Shown piece after piece: positions 34,401-43,431 of a DNA stretch of 64,000 nt. The notes beneath the pieces are model-generated. The model made no database searches. It saw only the letters and a list, made by a program, of their open reading frames with translations, and had not been told where the DNA came from. How positions within the stretch are numbered: the first letter of the stretch is position 1; every line of letters starts with the position of its first letter. The translations under genes were made by a program, and so were the position numbers. The stretch covers positions 124,001-188,000 of the forward strand of contig VIQV01000026.1 of the NCBI GenBank assembly GCA_010206265.1, given 5' to 3'. The DNA is from Lachnospiraceae bacterium MD329 (GTDB taxonomy: Bacteria > Bacillota > Clostridia > UBA1381).

Positions 34401-36165
34401 TTTCGGTGTGCATATACACTATTTGCAGAATGCGAAGGAAATACAGATAAAGATGGCGCAGGGCGCAAAACCTGGTGAGGGCGGACATCTTCCGGGCGGA
34501 AAGGTATACCCGTGGATTGCAAAGGCAAGACATTCAACTCCGGGCGTCGGACTGATTTCACCGCCGCCGCACCACGATATATATTCAATTGAGGATTTGG
34601 CGCAGTTAATACACGATTTAAAGAATGCCAACCGTGACGCGCGCGTAACCGTAAAGCTTGTTTCGGAGGCAGGTGTCGGAACAATAGCAGTAGGCGTTGC
34701 AAAGGGCAGAGCGGACGTAATTCTTGTATCGGGCTATGACGGCGGTACGGGAGCGGCTCCGAAAACAAGCGTTCGGCACGCGGGACTTCCTTGGGAACTT
34801 GGAGTTGCGGAGGCACATCAGGCGCTTTTGATGAACAATTTGCGTAACAGGGTTGTTATCGAAACGGACGGTAAGCTTTTAACAGGACGTGATGTTGCAG
34901 TAGCGGCGCTTCTGGGCGCAGAGGAATTTGGATTTGCGACAGGTCCGCTGATTGCCATAGGCTGCGTAATGATGAGGGTATGTAATCTTGACACTTGCCC
35001 TGTCGGCGTTGCGACGCAGAATCCGAAACTTAGAAAACGTTTTTGCGGTAAGCCTGAATACGTTGAAAACTTTATGCGTTTTATAGCGCAGGATTTACGC
35101 GAATGGATGGCTAAAATCGGTGTAAAGACCGTTGACGAGATGATTGGACATGTTGAAAGACTGACCCAGAAAACAATTGAGGACAACTGGAAAGCAAAGA
35201 CCGTAGATCTGTCTTCGCTCCTGTATCAGCCGAAAATCTGTTCAAACGACTATGAGCGTTATCATAATGAAATGCAGGATCACGAGCTGTATAAAACTCT
35301 TGATATGAATACGTTGTTAAAGCTTTGCGAGCCTGCCGTGCATAGCGGTAAAAATATCGAGGCGAAACTGGAAATTACAAACATAAACCGTGTAACGGGA
35401 ACAATTCTTTCTTCTGAAATCGCGCGTGAACACGGTGAAAAAGGACTGAAAGAGGATAGTATACGCCTGAATTTTGTCGGCAGTGCGGGACAGAGCTTTG
35501 GTGCGTTTCTTGCACCGGGTGTTACTATGAAGCTTGAAGGCGACAGCAACGACTATATAGGCAAAGGGCTGTCGGGCGGTAAAATTATCGTAGTGCCGCC
35601 GTCAGACGCAAAATTTAACCCGAGCGAGAATGTTATTATTGGTAACGTTGCTTTCTACGGCGCTATAAGCGGTGAGGCGTATATACGCGGTATAGCAGGC
35701 GAGCGTTTCTGTGTGAGAAATTCGGGAATGACGGCAGTTGTCGAGGGTATCGGCGACCACGGCTGTGAATATATGACAGGCGGCTGTGTTGCGGTAATCG
35801 GCGGCATAGGCAGAAACTTTGCGGCAGGTATGTCAGGTGGAGTTGCTTATGTGTACGACATTGACGGTACACTTGAAAGAAAGTGTAACAAAGAACTTGT
35901 AGGACTTGAACCGCTGGATAAAAAAGACGCGGATAAGTTAAAGGAAATGCTTGAAAAGCACGTTAAATATACAAAAAGCGACGTTGCGGAAAAACTTCTC
36001 GGAAATTTTGAAAGTGAAAAAAATAAATTTGTCAAGGTAATACCGAACGATTATAAAAAGGTAATAAAGGTGCTTGACGAGGAGTTGGAAAAGGGAACAG
36101 ACCGTGACGAGGCAATGCTTACGGCATTTGAAAACGTAACGGGTAAGAAAGTAGAAATAGCGTAA
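31468..36165 (+). CDS. gltB: Glutamate synthase large subunit GltB
   Basis: GltB makes two glutamates from glutamine and 2-oxoglutarate. The 1565-residue protein has the usual order: an N-terminal glutamine amidotransferase domain with nucleophile Cys22 (Asp-Ala-Cys-Gly-Ile-Gly-Phe), exposed after removal of a short propeptide; a central domain; the FMN/3Fe-4S synthase domain with Pro-His-His-Asp-Ile-Tyr-Ser and [10 protein letters not shown]; and a C-terminal GXGXG beta-helix. ATG 31468 with AAAGGAC is the start; the frame extends to 31417 inside the terminator hairpin, which is rejected. gltD follows after 13 bases. Confidence 0.97.
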   Translation: MEYNGLPEKQGMYDPQFEHDACGIGFIANIKGRTSHTIINQAIQILKNLAHRGGVGSELDTGDGAGILIQMPHSFMKKVCKNEGIKLPAKGEYGVGMLFLSPDIDTRNQSLEKLGAIIEGEGQKLLGIREVPVYEVCIGNSAREAMPHIVQVFIAKGSDSLDADSFERKLYIIGKIAEKEIRKSGLDNYFYFASLSARTLVYKGMLTPEQVNEFYLDLKDVDMKTAIALVHSRFSTNTFPSWERAHPNRYIIHNGEINTIRGNVNWVKARERMFATPEFEGDMDKILPVINEDGSDSAMLDNYLQFLHLSGFSLPRAVMMTIPEPWENNKDMDPAMKSFYEYHSCITEPWDGPAAVAFTDGRYVGATLDRNGLRPARYYVTSDDMIILSSEVGVTDIDPSAIIKKERLHPGKMFLIDTQEGKIISDEEIKKTEALHKPYSEWVEKTLTELDDLPSDTGKKGDSWHDLVQHLKDGAKGNVNEHLLSRNFIVLENMFVNRENGEDSLPLLTRQKAFGYTWEDVNSTIKSIVEKADDPISAMGTDIPLAVLSEKPQLMYNYFKQLFAQVTNPPIDAIREQIVTSTYTLFGCEQNLLTSSELNCRKVRALSPILTNDELKKLRNIDLEGFKSITIPSLFNVKQENDMETAMETIFEAADIAIENGYNIIILSDKGMDKDKAPIPALLAASGLHHHLIRRGTRMKASIVLESGEPREVHHFACLIGYGVNGINPYMAYEAIEELYQNKLIEYTTEEGVKRFNKACTKGIVKVMSKMGISTIQSYQGAQIFEALGIAQSVVDKYFTGTATRIGGIGLEHIQKEVLIRHAEAFDKVDGKKALKTGGEYKWRANGEYHMFNPESIYKLQMACRTGNYKLYKEYADEMNEHSQKQCTIRGMLDIKTIDKPIAIDKVESVESIVKRFKTGAMSYGSISQEAHECLAIAMNRLGGKSNSGEGGENPERYIPDENGDSRSSAIKQVASGRFGVHIHYLQNAKEIQIKMAQGAKPGEGGHLPGGKVYPWIAKARHSTPGVGLISPPPHHDIYSIEDLAQLIHDLKNANRDARVTVKLVSEAGVGTIAVGVAKGRADVILVSGYDGGTGAAPKTSVRHAGLPWELGVAEAHQALLMNNLRNRVVIETDGKLLTGRDVAVAALLGAEEFGFATGPLIAIGCVMMRVCNLDTCPVGVATQNPKLRKRFCGKPEYVENFMRFIAQDLREWMAKIGVKTVDEMIGHVERLTQKTIEDNWKAKTVDLSSLLYQPKICSNDYERYHNEMQDHELYKTLDMNTLLKLCEPAVHSGKNIEAKLEITNINRVTGTILSSEIAREHGEKGLKEDSIRLNFVGSAGQSFGAFLAPGVTMKLEGDSNDYIGKGLSGGKIIVVPPSDAKFNPSENVIIGNVAFYGAISGEAYIRGIAGERFCVRNSGMTAVVEGIGDHGCEYMTGGCVAVIGGIGRNFAAGMSGGVAYVYDIDGTLERKCNKELVGLEPLDKKDADKLKEMLEKHVKYTKSDVAEKLLGNFESEKNKFVKVIPNDYKKVIKVLDEELEKGTDRDEAMLTAFENVTGKKVEIA

Positions 36166-36178
36166 AGGAGGATGGAAA

Positions 36179-37633
36179 ATGGGAAAACCAACAGGATTTT
36201 TAGAATATGAAAGACAGCTTCCCGAGGACAGACCTCCGAAGGAAAGAATGAAGGACTGGAACGAGTTTCACACGCATTTTGACTTGGAAAAACTGCGTTT
36301 ACAGGGCGCACGCTGTATGGACTGCGGAATACCGTTCTGTCATACGGGAAAACAGATAGGCAGGACGTCAATCGGCTGTCCGCTGAACAACCTCATTCCC
36401 GAATGGAACGACCTCGTATACCGCGGAGATATTGACGAGGCATACAGACGGCTTTCACTGACGAACAATTTCCCCGAATTTACGGGGCGCGTATGTCCTG
36501 CGCTTTGCGAGGGATCGTGTACTCTCGGTATGCACGACCCTGCCGTTACTATAAAAAATATTGAGTGTCACATAATCGATACAATGTTCAAAGAAGATAA
36601 GGTAAAGCCGAGAATACCTGAAAAATCAACTGAAAAGCGCGTTGCTGTAGTCGGCAGCGGTCCTGCAGGGCTGGCGTGCGCTGACAGTCTTAATCAGATG
36701 GGACACCGTGTAACGGTATTTGAACGCGCAGACCGCTCAGGCGGACTGCTTATGTACGGAATACCGAATATGAAACTGGATAAATCGGTGGTAGAACGCA
36801 GGGTTGAGCTTATGGAAAAAGAGGGCGTGACATTTAAGGTCAATACGGAAATCGGTAAAAACTACCCTGCCGTAAATCTTGTGAATGAATTTGACGCGGT
36901 AGTCCTCTGTACGGGCGCGACAAAGCCAAGACCGCTTACGGTTGAGGGCGCGGACTTAAAGGGTGTTCATTATGCGGTTGACTTTTTAAAGGCGAATACA
37001 AAGAGCCTTTTGGATTCTGAACTTAACGACAGAATGTATATCAACGCTGAGGGTAAAAATGTAATAGTTATAGGCGGTGGCGACACGGGCACGGACTGTG
37101 TGGGAACGTCGATACGTCACGGCTGTAAGAGTGTGGTACAGCTTGAAATTATGGCGGAACTTCCTGAGGAAAGACAGGAGAGTAACCCGTGGCCCGAATG
37201 GCCCAGAGTTAAAAAGACAGATTACGGTCAGGAGGAGGCTATAGAGCTTTACGGACACGACCCTCGTGAATACCTGACGACGGTTACAAAAATTGAAGGC
37301 GACGAAAAAGGGCAGGTAAAAGCCGTTCATACGGTAGAGGTTGACTGGTCAACGGGTGCGCCTGTCCCGATAAAGGGTACAGAGAAGGTCAGGGAATGTG
37401 AGCTTGTGCTTATTGCAATGGGCTTTCTCGGACCTGAACAGGAGCTTTTAAATCAGCTTACACTTGAAACTGACGCGCGCAGTAACGTAATGGCTGACGA
37501 GTCGGACCATAAAACGAGCCTCAGAGGAGTATTTGCCGCAGGCGACTGCCGACGCGGTCAGAGTCTTGTAGTGTGGGCAATCCGCGAGGGACGCGAGGCG
37601 GCTCAAGCTGTGGACGAATATCTTATGAAATAG
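36179..37633 (+). CDS. gltD: Glutamate synthase small subunit GltD
   Basis: GltD takes electrons from NAD(P)H and passes them through FAD and two 4Fe-4S clusters to GltB. The N-terminal Cys clusters (Cys-Met-Asp-Cys-Gly-Ile-Pro-Phe-Cys; Cys-Pro-Ala-Leu-Cys-Glu-Gly-x-Cys) are present. So are the FAD motif Val-Gly-Ser-Gly-Pro-Ala-Gly-Leu-Ala near residue 160 and the NADPH motif Gly-Gly-Gly-Asp-Thr-Gly near residue 300. Length 484 is normal. AAAGGAGG precedes the ATG. Confidence 0.97.
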   Translation: MGKPTGFLEYERQLPEDRPPKERMKDWNEFHTHFDLEKLRLQGARCMDCGIPFCHTGKQIGRTSIGCPLNNLIPEWNDLVYRGDIDEAYRRLSLTNNFPEFTGRVCPALCEGSCTLGMHDPAVTIKNIECHIIDTMFKEDKVKPRIPEKSTEKRVAVVGSGPAGLACADSLNQMGHRVTVFERADRSGGLLMYGIPNMKLDKSVVERRVELMEKEGVTFKVNTEIGKNYPAVNLVNEFDAVVLCTGATKPRPLTVEGADLKGVHYAVDFLKANTKSLLDSELNDRMYINAEGKNVIVIGGGDTGTDCVGTSIRHGCKSVVQLEIMAELPEERQESNPWPEWPRVKKTDYGQEEAIELYGHDPREYLTTVTKIEGDEKGQVKAVHTVEVDWSTGAPVPIKGTEKVRECELVLIAMGFLGPEQELLNQLTLETDARSNVMADESDHKTSLRGVFAAGDCRRGQSLVVWAIREGREAAQAVDEYLMK

Positions 37634-37635
37634 TA

Positions 37636-37665
37636 AAAAGGCTGTCATTGTGACAGCCTTTCTGA
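37636..37665 (+). terminator. Intrinsic terminator of gltBD
   Basis: AAAGGCTGTCA and TGACAGCCTTT form an 11-bp stem just after the gltD stop, followed by a T-rich stretch. Confidence 0.85.
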
Positions 37666-37743
37666 TTTTTTTGTGAATATTAAAGTAATTTACGCATAGT
37701 CACGTGGTAATAAGCGGAGTAACGCATTTTTCTATATGTTTAG

Positions 37744-37764
37744 CTATGGTATTTTCAGACGCAT
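37744..37764 (-). CDS. Six-codon ORF MRLKIP after structured RNA, copy 1
   Basis: ATG-CGT-CTG-AAA-ATA-CCA-TAG is preceded by a perfect GGAGGAG five bases upstream. It lies about 30 bases beyond the terminator of the structured RNA. The second copy of the element has MQLKIP in the same place, with synonymous changes at Leu and stop. It may be a leader peptide or the start of a decayed gene. Confidence 0.45.
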   Translation of the reverse strand: MRLKIP

Positions 37765-37796
37765 AATATCTCCTCCGTTCATATGTATTTCCGTGC

Positions 37797-37957
37797 AATA
37801 AAAAATGCGTGGACAAGCCACGCATAAAAACGAGGCTTGATTTGTTACCACACAAAATTCAATTTTCCATACCCAAGCACGAAAAATAAAGCCTACATTT
37901 TTTGTAAATAAAAAAACGTACTTGGCGGATAATTTCATATTGAATTTTATGTGGTAA
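37797..37957 (-). ncRNA. Unrecognised structured RNA, copy 1
   Basis: On the minus strand transcription should start near 37955. The RNA begins with a long closing stem (37940-37957 with 37845-37862, 18 pairs including one wobble). Inside is a nine-pair stem (37917-37925 with 37873-37881) capped by a loop of U7, A6 and U-rich tracts. Loop bases 37889-37894 are complementary to linker bases 37833-37838, forming a six-pair pseudoknot. A terminator (37805-37812 with 37818-37825) and T tail end the RNA. The copy at 48.7 kb keeps all elements with different sequences in the stems. I do not recognise the family. The remaining gap bases on either side hold the gltD terminator and the yhbY promoter. 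Confidence 0.72.
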
Positions 37958-37961
37958 ATAT

Positions 37962-37990
37962 AGTATATCACATCATTTCTCCAAATGCAA
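37962..37990 (-). promoter_or_regulatory. Sigma-A promoter of structured RNA copy 1
   Basis: On the minus strand TTGCAT and TATACT are 17 bases apart; the expected start falls on the closing stem of the RNA. Confidence 0.78.
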
Positions 37991-38021
37991 TAAAAATTAA
38001 AAATGCGAGTATATGAATTGA

Positions 38022-38050
38022 TTGACATATAAGAGAAAAAATGCTATAAT
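38022..38050 (+). promoter_or_regulatory. Sigma-A promoter of yhbY operon
   Basis: TTGACA and TATAAT are 17 bases apart, a full consensus, 37 bases before the yhbY start. Confidence 0.9.
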
Positions 38051-38087
38051 ACGCTTATATAATTGTATACTCAGATAGGAGATAAGA

Positions 38088-38390
38088 ATGATTACAAGTA
38101 AACAAAGAGCGTATCTGAGAAAGCTTTCCCATACGCTTGAACCGATATTTCAAATTGGCAAAGACGGAATTTCAGACGCGCTTATTGACGGAATTAATAT
38201 GGCGCTCAATAAACGAGAAATTTTAAAGGTGCATATTCTTGAAAGCGCTCTGCTTGATACGCGTCAGACGTGTAACGATGTTGCCGCAAGGCTTAACGCC
38301 GAACCTGTTCAGGCTATCGGAAATAAGTTTATAATTTACCGTCAGGCAGACGAGGAAAAATACAGAAAAATCGAGCTGCCGAAGAAATGA
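38088..38390 (+). CDS. yhbY: Ribosome assembly RNA-binding protein YhbY
   Basis: A 100-residue CRM-domain protein that binds pre-50S particles. The pattern Leu-Arg-Lys-Leu-Ser-His-x-Leu-Glu-Pro-Ile-Phe-Gln-Ile-Gly-Lys-Asp-Gly and Lys-Arg-Glu-Ile-Leu-Lys-Val-His are diagnostic. It leads yhbY-nadD-yqeK-rsfS-leuS, the usual Firmicutes order, and overlaps nadD by four bases (ATGA). Confidence 0.95.
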   Translation: MITSKQRAYLRKLSHTLEPIFQIGKDGISDALIDGINMALNKREILKVHILESALLDTRQTCNDVAARLNAEPVQAIGNKFIIYRQADEEKYRKIELPKK

Positions 38391-38977
38391 GAACGGGAAT
38401 AATGGGCGGTACGTTTAACCCCGTGCATAACGCGCACCTTTTAATAGCGCAGAAGGCACAGGCGCAGTATGGGCTTAACCGCATAATATTTATAACAAGC
38501 GGAAATCCGCCGCATAAAACGGCTATGACAGACGCGCGCCACCGTTTTAATATGACGCGTTTGGCAATATCGGATAACAGTTCATTTATTGATGATGATT
38601 TTGAAGTAAACAGGTCTGAAAAGTCTTATACGCTTTACACGCTTGAATATTTGAAGAAAAAGTATCCTGAGGACGAACTGTTTTTTATAATAGGTGAGGA
38701 TTCTCTGGAGGATTTGCCGAAATGGTACAAGCCTGAAAAAATACTTGCTCTGGCGTCGGTTTTGGTTTTCCCTCGTAAATCGGAGAAATCGCTTTTAAAT
38801 ACGATTGCCGAAATAAAAACACGTTTTGAGGGGTATATTTGTCCTATAGACGCGCCTGTAACGGATATTTCATCAACCCAAATAAGGGAATGCATATTAA
38901 ACGGAGAAAATGTTCGGGAAATGCTGCCACGTAAGGTGCTCGGATATATTGAGGAGAACGGTCTTTATGTCAGATGA
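38387..38977 (+). CDS. nadD: Nicotinate-nucleotide adenylyltransferase NadD
   Basis: NadD adenylates nicotinate mononucleotide, the step after NadC. The 196-residue protein has the nucleotidyltransferase motif Gly-Gly-Thr-Phe-Asn-Pro-Val-His-Asn-Ala-His, Gly-Asn-Pro-Pro-His-Lys, Ile-Gly-Glu-Asp-Ser, and the C-terminal Ile-Ser-Ser-Thr-Gln-Ile-Arg. It is in the ribosome-assembly operon rather than with nadABC. Confidence 0.96.
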   Translation: MRTGIMGGTFNPVHNAHLLIAQKAQAQYGLNRIIFITSGNPPHKTAMTDARHRFNMTRLAISDNSSFIDDDFEVNRSEKSYTLYTLEYLKKKYPEDELFFIIGEDSLEDLPKWYKPEKILALASVLVFPRKSEKSLLNTIAEIKTRFEGYICPIDAPVTDISSTQIRECILNGENVREMLPRKVLGYIEENGLYVR

Positions 38978-39530
38978 ATTAAAAAACAAACTGAAAAATA
39001 ATCTTTATGAAAAGAGATATATCCATAGTCTTGGCGTAGCGGAAGAGGCGAAACGGCTTGCTGTCATTTACGGTGCAGATGAGGAAAAAGCGTATATAGC
39101 AGGACTTCTGCACGACTGCGCTAAGAAATTCACGCCTGATGAACAGCTTGATGTATGCAAAAAATTAGGTGTTGAGCTTGATGAATATGCAAAACTTTGT
39201 ATTCCGATAGTCCATAGCTTTTTGGGCGTAGAAATTGCAAGAACAGAGTATGGCATAAATGACGTCGAGATATTAAATGCAATTAAGTATCATACGGTTG
39301 GACGCGCCGGAATGACACTGCTTGAAAAAATTATATATATTGCTGATATTACGGAGGCAGGACGTGATTTTGAAGGAGTGGACGAGCTTAGACGGCTTGT
39401 TAATAAGGATTTGACAGCCGCAATTATAAAAAGTGTGGAATTTGAACTGAAAAGAAATTCACAAAGACAGAGTATAATACATCCGAATATGATTTATATG
39501 TGGAATGATATAGTTTTAAACAGAGATTAA
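38967..39530 (+). CDS. yqeK: HD-domain hydrolase YqeK (Ap4A hydrolase)
   Basis: A 187-residue HD-domain phosphohydrolase with His-Ser-Leu-Gly-Val-Ala near residue 18, Leu-Leu-His-Asp-Cys-Ala-Lys near residue 50, and a later Ile-Ala-Asp-Ile-Thr-Glu. The family hydrolyses diadenosine tetraphosphate symmetrically to ADP. The ATG at 38967 overlaps the end of nadD by 11 bases; the frame extends upstream within nadD without a site. It is coupled with nadD, as is usual in Firmicutes. Confidence 0.93.
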   Translation: MSDELKNKLKNNLYEKRYIHSLGVAEEAKRLAVIYGADEEKAYIAGLLHDCAKKFTPDEQLDVCKKLGVELDEYAKLCIPIVHSFLGVEIARTEYGINDVEILNAIKYHTVGRAGMTLLEKIIYIADITEAGRDFEGVDELRRLVNKDLTAAIIKSVEFELKRNSQRQSIIHPNMIYMWNDIVLNRD

Positions 39531-39546
39531 AAAAAGGAGTATAAGT

Positions 39547-39894
39547 ATGACGGTAAAAGAAAAAACAGAAATAATTGAAAAAGCGCTTGACGATAAAAAA
39601 GCAGGCAATATTGAAGTGATTGACGTTGCGGAGCAGACATCTCTTGCAGAATATTTTGTGATTGCCTCCTGTCAGTCAACGGTGCAGGTGCGCGCTTGTG
39701 TTGATGAGGTAGAGGAAAAGATGGAAGAGGCAGGTTTCATTGTTCACCATAAGGAGGGCTACCGCGGAGGTAACTGGATACTTATGGACTACGGTGATGT
39801 GATAGTTCACGTTATGCAGCAGGAAATACGCGAATTTTACGCGATAGAACGACTATGGGATGACGCCGGTCAAACCGCTGATGAAGAAAACTAA
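39547..39894 (+). CDS. rsfS: Ribosome silencing factor RsfS
   Basis: A 115-residue protein with Ile-Glu-Val-Ile-Asp-Val-x3-Thr-Ser-Leu-Ala-Glu-Tyr-Phe-Val-Ile-Ala, Gly-Trp-x-Leu-Met-Asp-Tyr-Gly-Asp-Val-type strand (here Asn-Trp-Ile-Leu-Met-Asp-Tyr-Gly-Asp), and Val-His-Val-Met, the RsfS (DUF143) signature. It binds uL14 on the 50S subunit and blocks joining with 30S when nutrients are short. AAAAAGGAG precedes the ATG. Confidence 0.95.
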   Translation: MTVKEKTEIIEKALDDKKAGNIEVIDVAEQTSLAEYFVIASCQSTVQVRACVDEVEEKMEEAGFIVHHKEGYRGGNWILMDYGDVIVHVMQQEIREFYAIERLWDDAGQTADEEN

Positions 39895-39920
39895 ATCATA
39901 TAAAAGGAGCTTATATACCA

Positions 39921-42332
39921 ATGGAAAATTATAATTTCAAAGCCATAGAAAAGAAGTGGCAGGACAAATGGGAGGAAACAGGCGCGTTTCACGCTGAAAC
40001 CAACTCTGAAAAGCCAAAATATTTTACAATGATAGAGTTTCCGTATCCGTCGGGCGCAGGTCTGCACGTAGGACATCCCAGAAGTTATACCGCGCTTGAT
40101 ATTATAGCGCGCAAACGCCGTATGGAGGGATATAATGTGCTTTATCCTATCGGCTGGGACGCATTCGGACTGCCGACGGAGAATTTTGCGATTAAGAACA
40201 AGGTTCATCCGAAAATTGTTACTGCAAAAAATATTGAGAATTTTACAAGACAGCTAAAAATGCTCGGTTTCTCGTTTGACTGGTCGCGCGAAGTAAATAC
40301 GACTGACCCGAATTACTATAAATGGACGCAGTGGATTTTTCTGCAGTTATTTAAGCACGGACTTGCTTATAAGCAGGAAATGCCGATAAACTGGTGTACA
40401 GGCTGTAAGGTCGGACTTTCAAACGAAGAGGTTGTAAGCGGCGTATGTGAACGCTGTGGCAGCGAGGTTGTGCAGAAACGCAAGAGCCAGTGGATGCTGA
40501 AAATTACGGAGTACGCGCAAAGACTTATTGATGACCTTGATGATGTGAATTATCTTGAAAAGATAAAAACTCAGCAGAAAAACTGGATTGGACGCAGTGA
40601 AGGCGCAGAAGTTAAATTTAAGCTTTCTACAGGCGATGAGATGGTAGTGTATACTACGCGCGCGGATACGCTTTTCGGCGCAACGTATACCGTTATGTCA
40701 CCTGAACATCCGCTTATCGAAAAAATGAAAGACAGTATCAAAAATTATGATGAGGTACTTAAATATAAGGCTGAGGCGGCAAAGAAATCTGAATTTGAAC
40801 GTACTGAGCTTGCAAAGGACAAGACAGGCGTTAAGCTTGAGGGAATATATGCGGTTAACCCTGCAAACGGCGCTGAATTGCCTGTATTTATTTCCGATTA
40901 TGTGCTTGTAACATACGGAACGGGAGCAATTATGGCGGTTCCTGCTCACGACAGCCGTGACTGGGATTTTGCAAAGAAATTTAATCTGCCTATTATTGAG
41001 GTTGTATCAGGCGGTAAAAATGTTCAGGAGGAGGCATATACCGACGTTTATAAGGGTAATATGGTTAATTCCGAATTTCTTAACGGTATGCCTGTCAAAG
41101 AGGCAATTCCTGCAATGATAGACTGGCTTGAAAAACAGGGACTTGGAGAACGTAAGGTTAATTTCAAACTGCGTGACTGGGTATTCTCGCGTCAGCGTTA
41201 CTGGGGTGAACCGATTCCGCTGGTACATTGTGATAAGTGCGGCTGGGTAGCAATTCCTGAAAGTGAACTGCCGCTTGAACTGCCTGAAATAGATACATTT
41301 GAACCGGGAGATAACGGTGAATCACCGCTTGCAAAGGCGTATGACTGGATAGAAACAACGTGTCCACACTGCGGAGGCAAGGCTCAGAGAGAAACAGACA
41401 CAATGCCTCAGTGGGCAGGGTCAAGCTGGTACTTCCTGCGTTATATGGACCCTCACAATAACGACGCGCTTGCCTCAAAAGAGGCGCTTGAATACTGGTC
41501 GCCTGTTGATTGGTATAACGGAGGTATGGAGCATACAACCTTGCACCTTTTGTATTCGCGTTTCTGGCATAAGTTCCTGTATGACATAGGTGTGGTTCCG
41601 ACGAAAGAACCATATATGAAACGTACCTCACACGGTATGATTTTAGGCGAGAATAATGAAAAAATGTCTAAATCACGAGGTAATGTGGTAAATCCTGATG
41701 ATGTTGTAAACGAATTCGGCGCAGACGCGTTCAGAACGTATGAAATGTTTATCGGCGCATTTGACCAGTCAACGCCGTGGTCGCAGCAGGGGCTTAAAGG
41801 CTGTTATAAATTCCTTGAAAGAGTATGGAATTTACAGTCTATAGTAACTGATGAAGAGGGCTACAGCGCGGACTTGGAAAAGAATATGCATAAGGCAATA
41901 AAGAAGGTTGGCGATGATTTTGAAAGAATGAAGTTCAACACCGCAATTGCAACTATGATGAGCCTTGTAAACGATTTTTCAAAGAAAGGTTCGGTAACTC
42001 GCGGCGAGTATATGACGCTTATAACGCTTTTAAATCCGGTAGCTCCGCATATGACAGAGGAACTGTGGCAGATTTACGGTAATGACGGTTTGTTGTCACT
42101 TCAGCCGTGGCCGTCGTTTGAGGAGGAAAAGACGGTTGATGATGAAATTGAAATTGTTGTTCAGATAAACGGTAAAATCAAGGATAAGCTGATGATACCG
42201 GCAGGACTGGACAGAAACGGTACGCAGGAGGCGGCAATGAATACGGATAAGATAAAAGGTCTTATTGAGGGTAAAACTGTCGTTAAGGTGATTGCCGTAC
42301 CTGATAAACTTGTTAATATAGTAGTTAAATAA
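39921..42332 (+). CDS. leuS: Leucyl-tRNA synthetase LeuS
   Basis: A class I synthetase of 803 residues. The HIGH signature appears as His-Val-Gly-His near residue 50 and KMSKS as Lys-Met-Ser-Lys-Ser-Arg-Gly-Asn near residue 578. The inserted editing domain includes Thr-Arg-Ala-Asp-Thr-Leu-Phe-Gly and Ala-Val-Pro-Ala-His-Asp. A zinc-finger-like Cys-x2-Cys pair is present in the insertion near residue 155. No T-box leader precedes it; it ends the yhbY operon at a strong terminator. Confidence 0.97.
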   Translation: MENYNFKAIEKKWQDKWEETGAFHAETNSEKPKYFTMIEFPYPSGAGLHVGHPRSYTALDIIARKRRMEGYNVLYPIGWDAFGLPTENFAIKNKVHPKIVTAKNIENFTRQLKMLGFSFDWSREVNTTDPNYYKWTQWIFLQLFKHGLAYKQEMPINWCTGCKVGLSNEEVVSGVCERCGSEVVQKRKSQWMLKITEYAQRLIDDLDDVNYLEKIKTQQKNWIGRSEGAEVKFKLSTGDEMVVYTTRADTLFGATYTVMSPEHPLIEKMKDSIKNYDEVLKYKAEAAKKSEFERTELAKDKTGVKLEGIYAVNPANGAELPVFISDYVLVTYGTGAIMAVPAHDSRDWDFAKKFNLPIIEVVSGGKNVQEEAYTDVYKGNMVNSEFLNGMPVKEAIPAMIDWLEKQGLGERKVNFKLRDWVFSRQRYWGEPIPLVHCDKCGWVAIPESELPLELPEIDTFEPGDNGESPLAKAYDWIETTCPHCGGKAQRETDTMPQWAGSSWYFLRYMDPHNNDALASKEALEYWSPVDWYNGGMEHTTLHLLYSRFWHKFLYDIGVVPTKEPYMKRTSHGMILGENNEKMSKSRGNVVNPDDVVNEFGADAFRTYEMFIGAFDQSTPWSQQGLKGCYKFLERVWNLQSIVTDEEGYSADLEKNMHKAIKKVGDDFERMKFNTAIATMMSLVNDFSKKGSVTRGEYMTLITLLNPVAPHMTEELWQIYGNDGLLSLQPWPSFEEEKTVDDEIEIVVQINGKIKDKLMIPAGLDRNGTQEAAMNTDKIKGLIEGKTVVKVIAVPDKLVNIVVK

Positions 42333-42337
42333 ATTAT

Positions 42338-42367
42338 AAACTGCCGCTGTAAAAAGCGGCAGTTTTT
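42338..42367 (+). terminator. Intrinsic terminator after leuS
   Basis: AAACTGCCGCT and AGCGGCAGTTT form an 11-bp stem followed by T residues. It lies only 12 bases before the next start codon, so the AEC gene may need read-through. Confidence 0.88.
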
Positions 42368-42378
42368 GGGAGAAAAAA

Positions 42379-43323
42379 ATGGAAAGCTTAATTTACAGCT
42401 TAAATGCCACAATTCCTGTGTTTTTAGTGATTGCGGCAGGATACATATTAAAGCGAATAGGTATTTTAAACGACGCTTTTGTAAAAAGTGCCAACAAATT
42501 CAATTTTACAGTGACATTACCGATACTGTTATTCGTGGATTTGTCAACCACTGATATAATTGCGGATTTTGACGTAAGATATGTGATGTTTTGCGCGGCG
42601 GTAACTGTGATTGCGTGTGTATGTCTGTGGCTTGGCGCGCGGCTTTTCTTAAAGGATAAGTCACTGACCGCAGAGTTTGTGCAGGCAGGTTATCGCTCAA
42701 GCGCGGCGGTTATGGGAGTTGCTTTTATTCAGAATATGTATGGTGACAGTGGAATGGCTCCTGTTATGATAATTGGTTGTGTACCGCTTTTTAATATATT
42801 TGCCGTACTGGTACTTACCTTTGAAAGCGGCAGTGACAGCGGAGCGGCGCATATTAAGAAGTCGGTGTTGAATATAATTAAGAATCCTATTATAATAGGC
42901 ATTGCACTTGGGGTTATAGCGTCGTTTATACGGCTTGACCTTCCGGAAATTGCGGACAAAACACTTGAATCATTTGCAAAAATGGCAACGCCGCTTGCGC
43001 TTGTGGCAATCGGGGCAGGTTTTGAAGGACGTAAAGCAGTTGTAAAAATCAATACTGCAGTTATAGCGGCAGCGGTTAAGCTTGTTGTTTTGCCTGCGGT
43101 ATTTCTGACGTTTGCCGTAAAAATGCAGTTCAGTGAACAGGAGCTTGTGGCACTTATTGTAATGCTTGGTTCACCTACTACACCTTCAAGTTATATAATG
43201 GCAAAAAATATGGGACACGAAGGTGTACTCACATCAAGTACAATTGTAATAACCACTTTGCTGTCCGCTCTGACGCTTACCTTTTGGATTTTTATAGCGC
43301 GTTATATCGGATTAATCGCATAA
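42379..43323 (+). CDS. AEC family transporter
   Basis: A 314-residue membrane protein with ten hydrophobic segments in two halves, of the auxin efflux carrier (AEC) superfamily. Members move malate, malonate or other organic anions. GGGAG of the preceding terminator tail acts as the ribosome site. It precedes the indolepyruvate oxidoreductase genes, which have their own promoter; transport of an aryl acid is possible but unproved. Confidence 0.85.
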   Translation: MESLIYSLNATIPVFLVIAAGYILKRIGILNDAFVKSANKFNFTVTLPILLFVDLSTTDIIADFDVRYVMFCAAVTVIACVCLWLGARLFLKDKSLTAEFVQAGYRSSAAVMGVAFIQNMYGDSGMAPVMIIGCVPLFNIFAVLVLTFESGSDSGAAHIKKSVLNIIKNPIIIGIALGVIASFIRLDLPEIADKTLESFAKMATPLALVAIGAGFEGRKAVVKINTAVIAAAVKLVVLPAVFLTFAVKMQFSEQELVALIVMLGSPTTPSSYIMAKNMGHEGVLTSSTIVITTLLSALTLTFWIFIARYIGLIA

Positions 43324-43364
43324 ATGCTTAAAAGTGGAATTTGTTACGTTTTTCTACAATATAC

Positions 43365-43393
43365 TTGACGATAAGACTTATTTTTGTTAAAAT
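43365..43393 (+). promoter_or_regulatory. Sigma-A promoter of iorAB-paaK
   Basis: TTGACG and TAAAAT are 17 bases apart, 39 bases before iorA. Confidence 0.75.
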
Positions 43394-43431
43394 TATAATA
43401 ATGGTTAAAGAATCGTAAGGAGGATTACATA

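Noticed and set aside
34379-34816. Minus-strand frames inside gltB
   Set aside because: They lie opposite the conserved FMN-domain coding sequence and have no start signals.
37797-37990. Retron, T-box, tmRNA or CRISPR tracrRNA identity for the structured RNA
   Set aside because: No reverse transcriptase or cas gene is nearby, there is no T-box antiterminator motif, and no tRNA-like end is seen.
37744-38028. Minus-strand 94-codon frame across copy 1 of the RNA
   Set aside because: It crosses a promoter, the structured RNA and an intrinsic terminator; only the last six codons, with their own ribosome site, are shared with copy 2.
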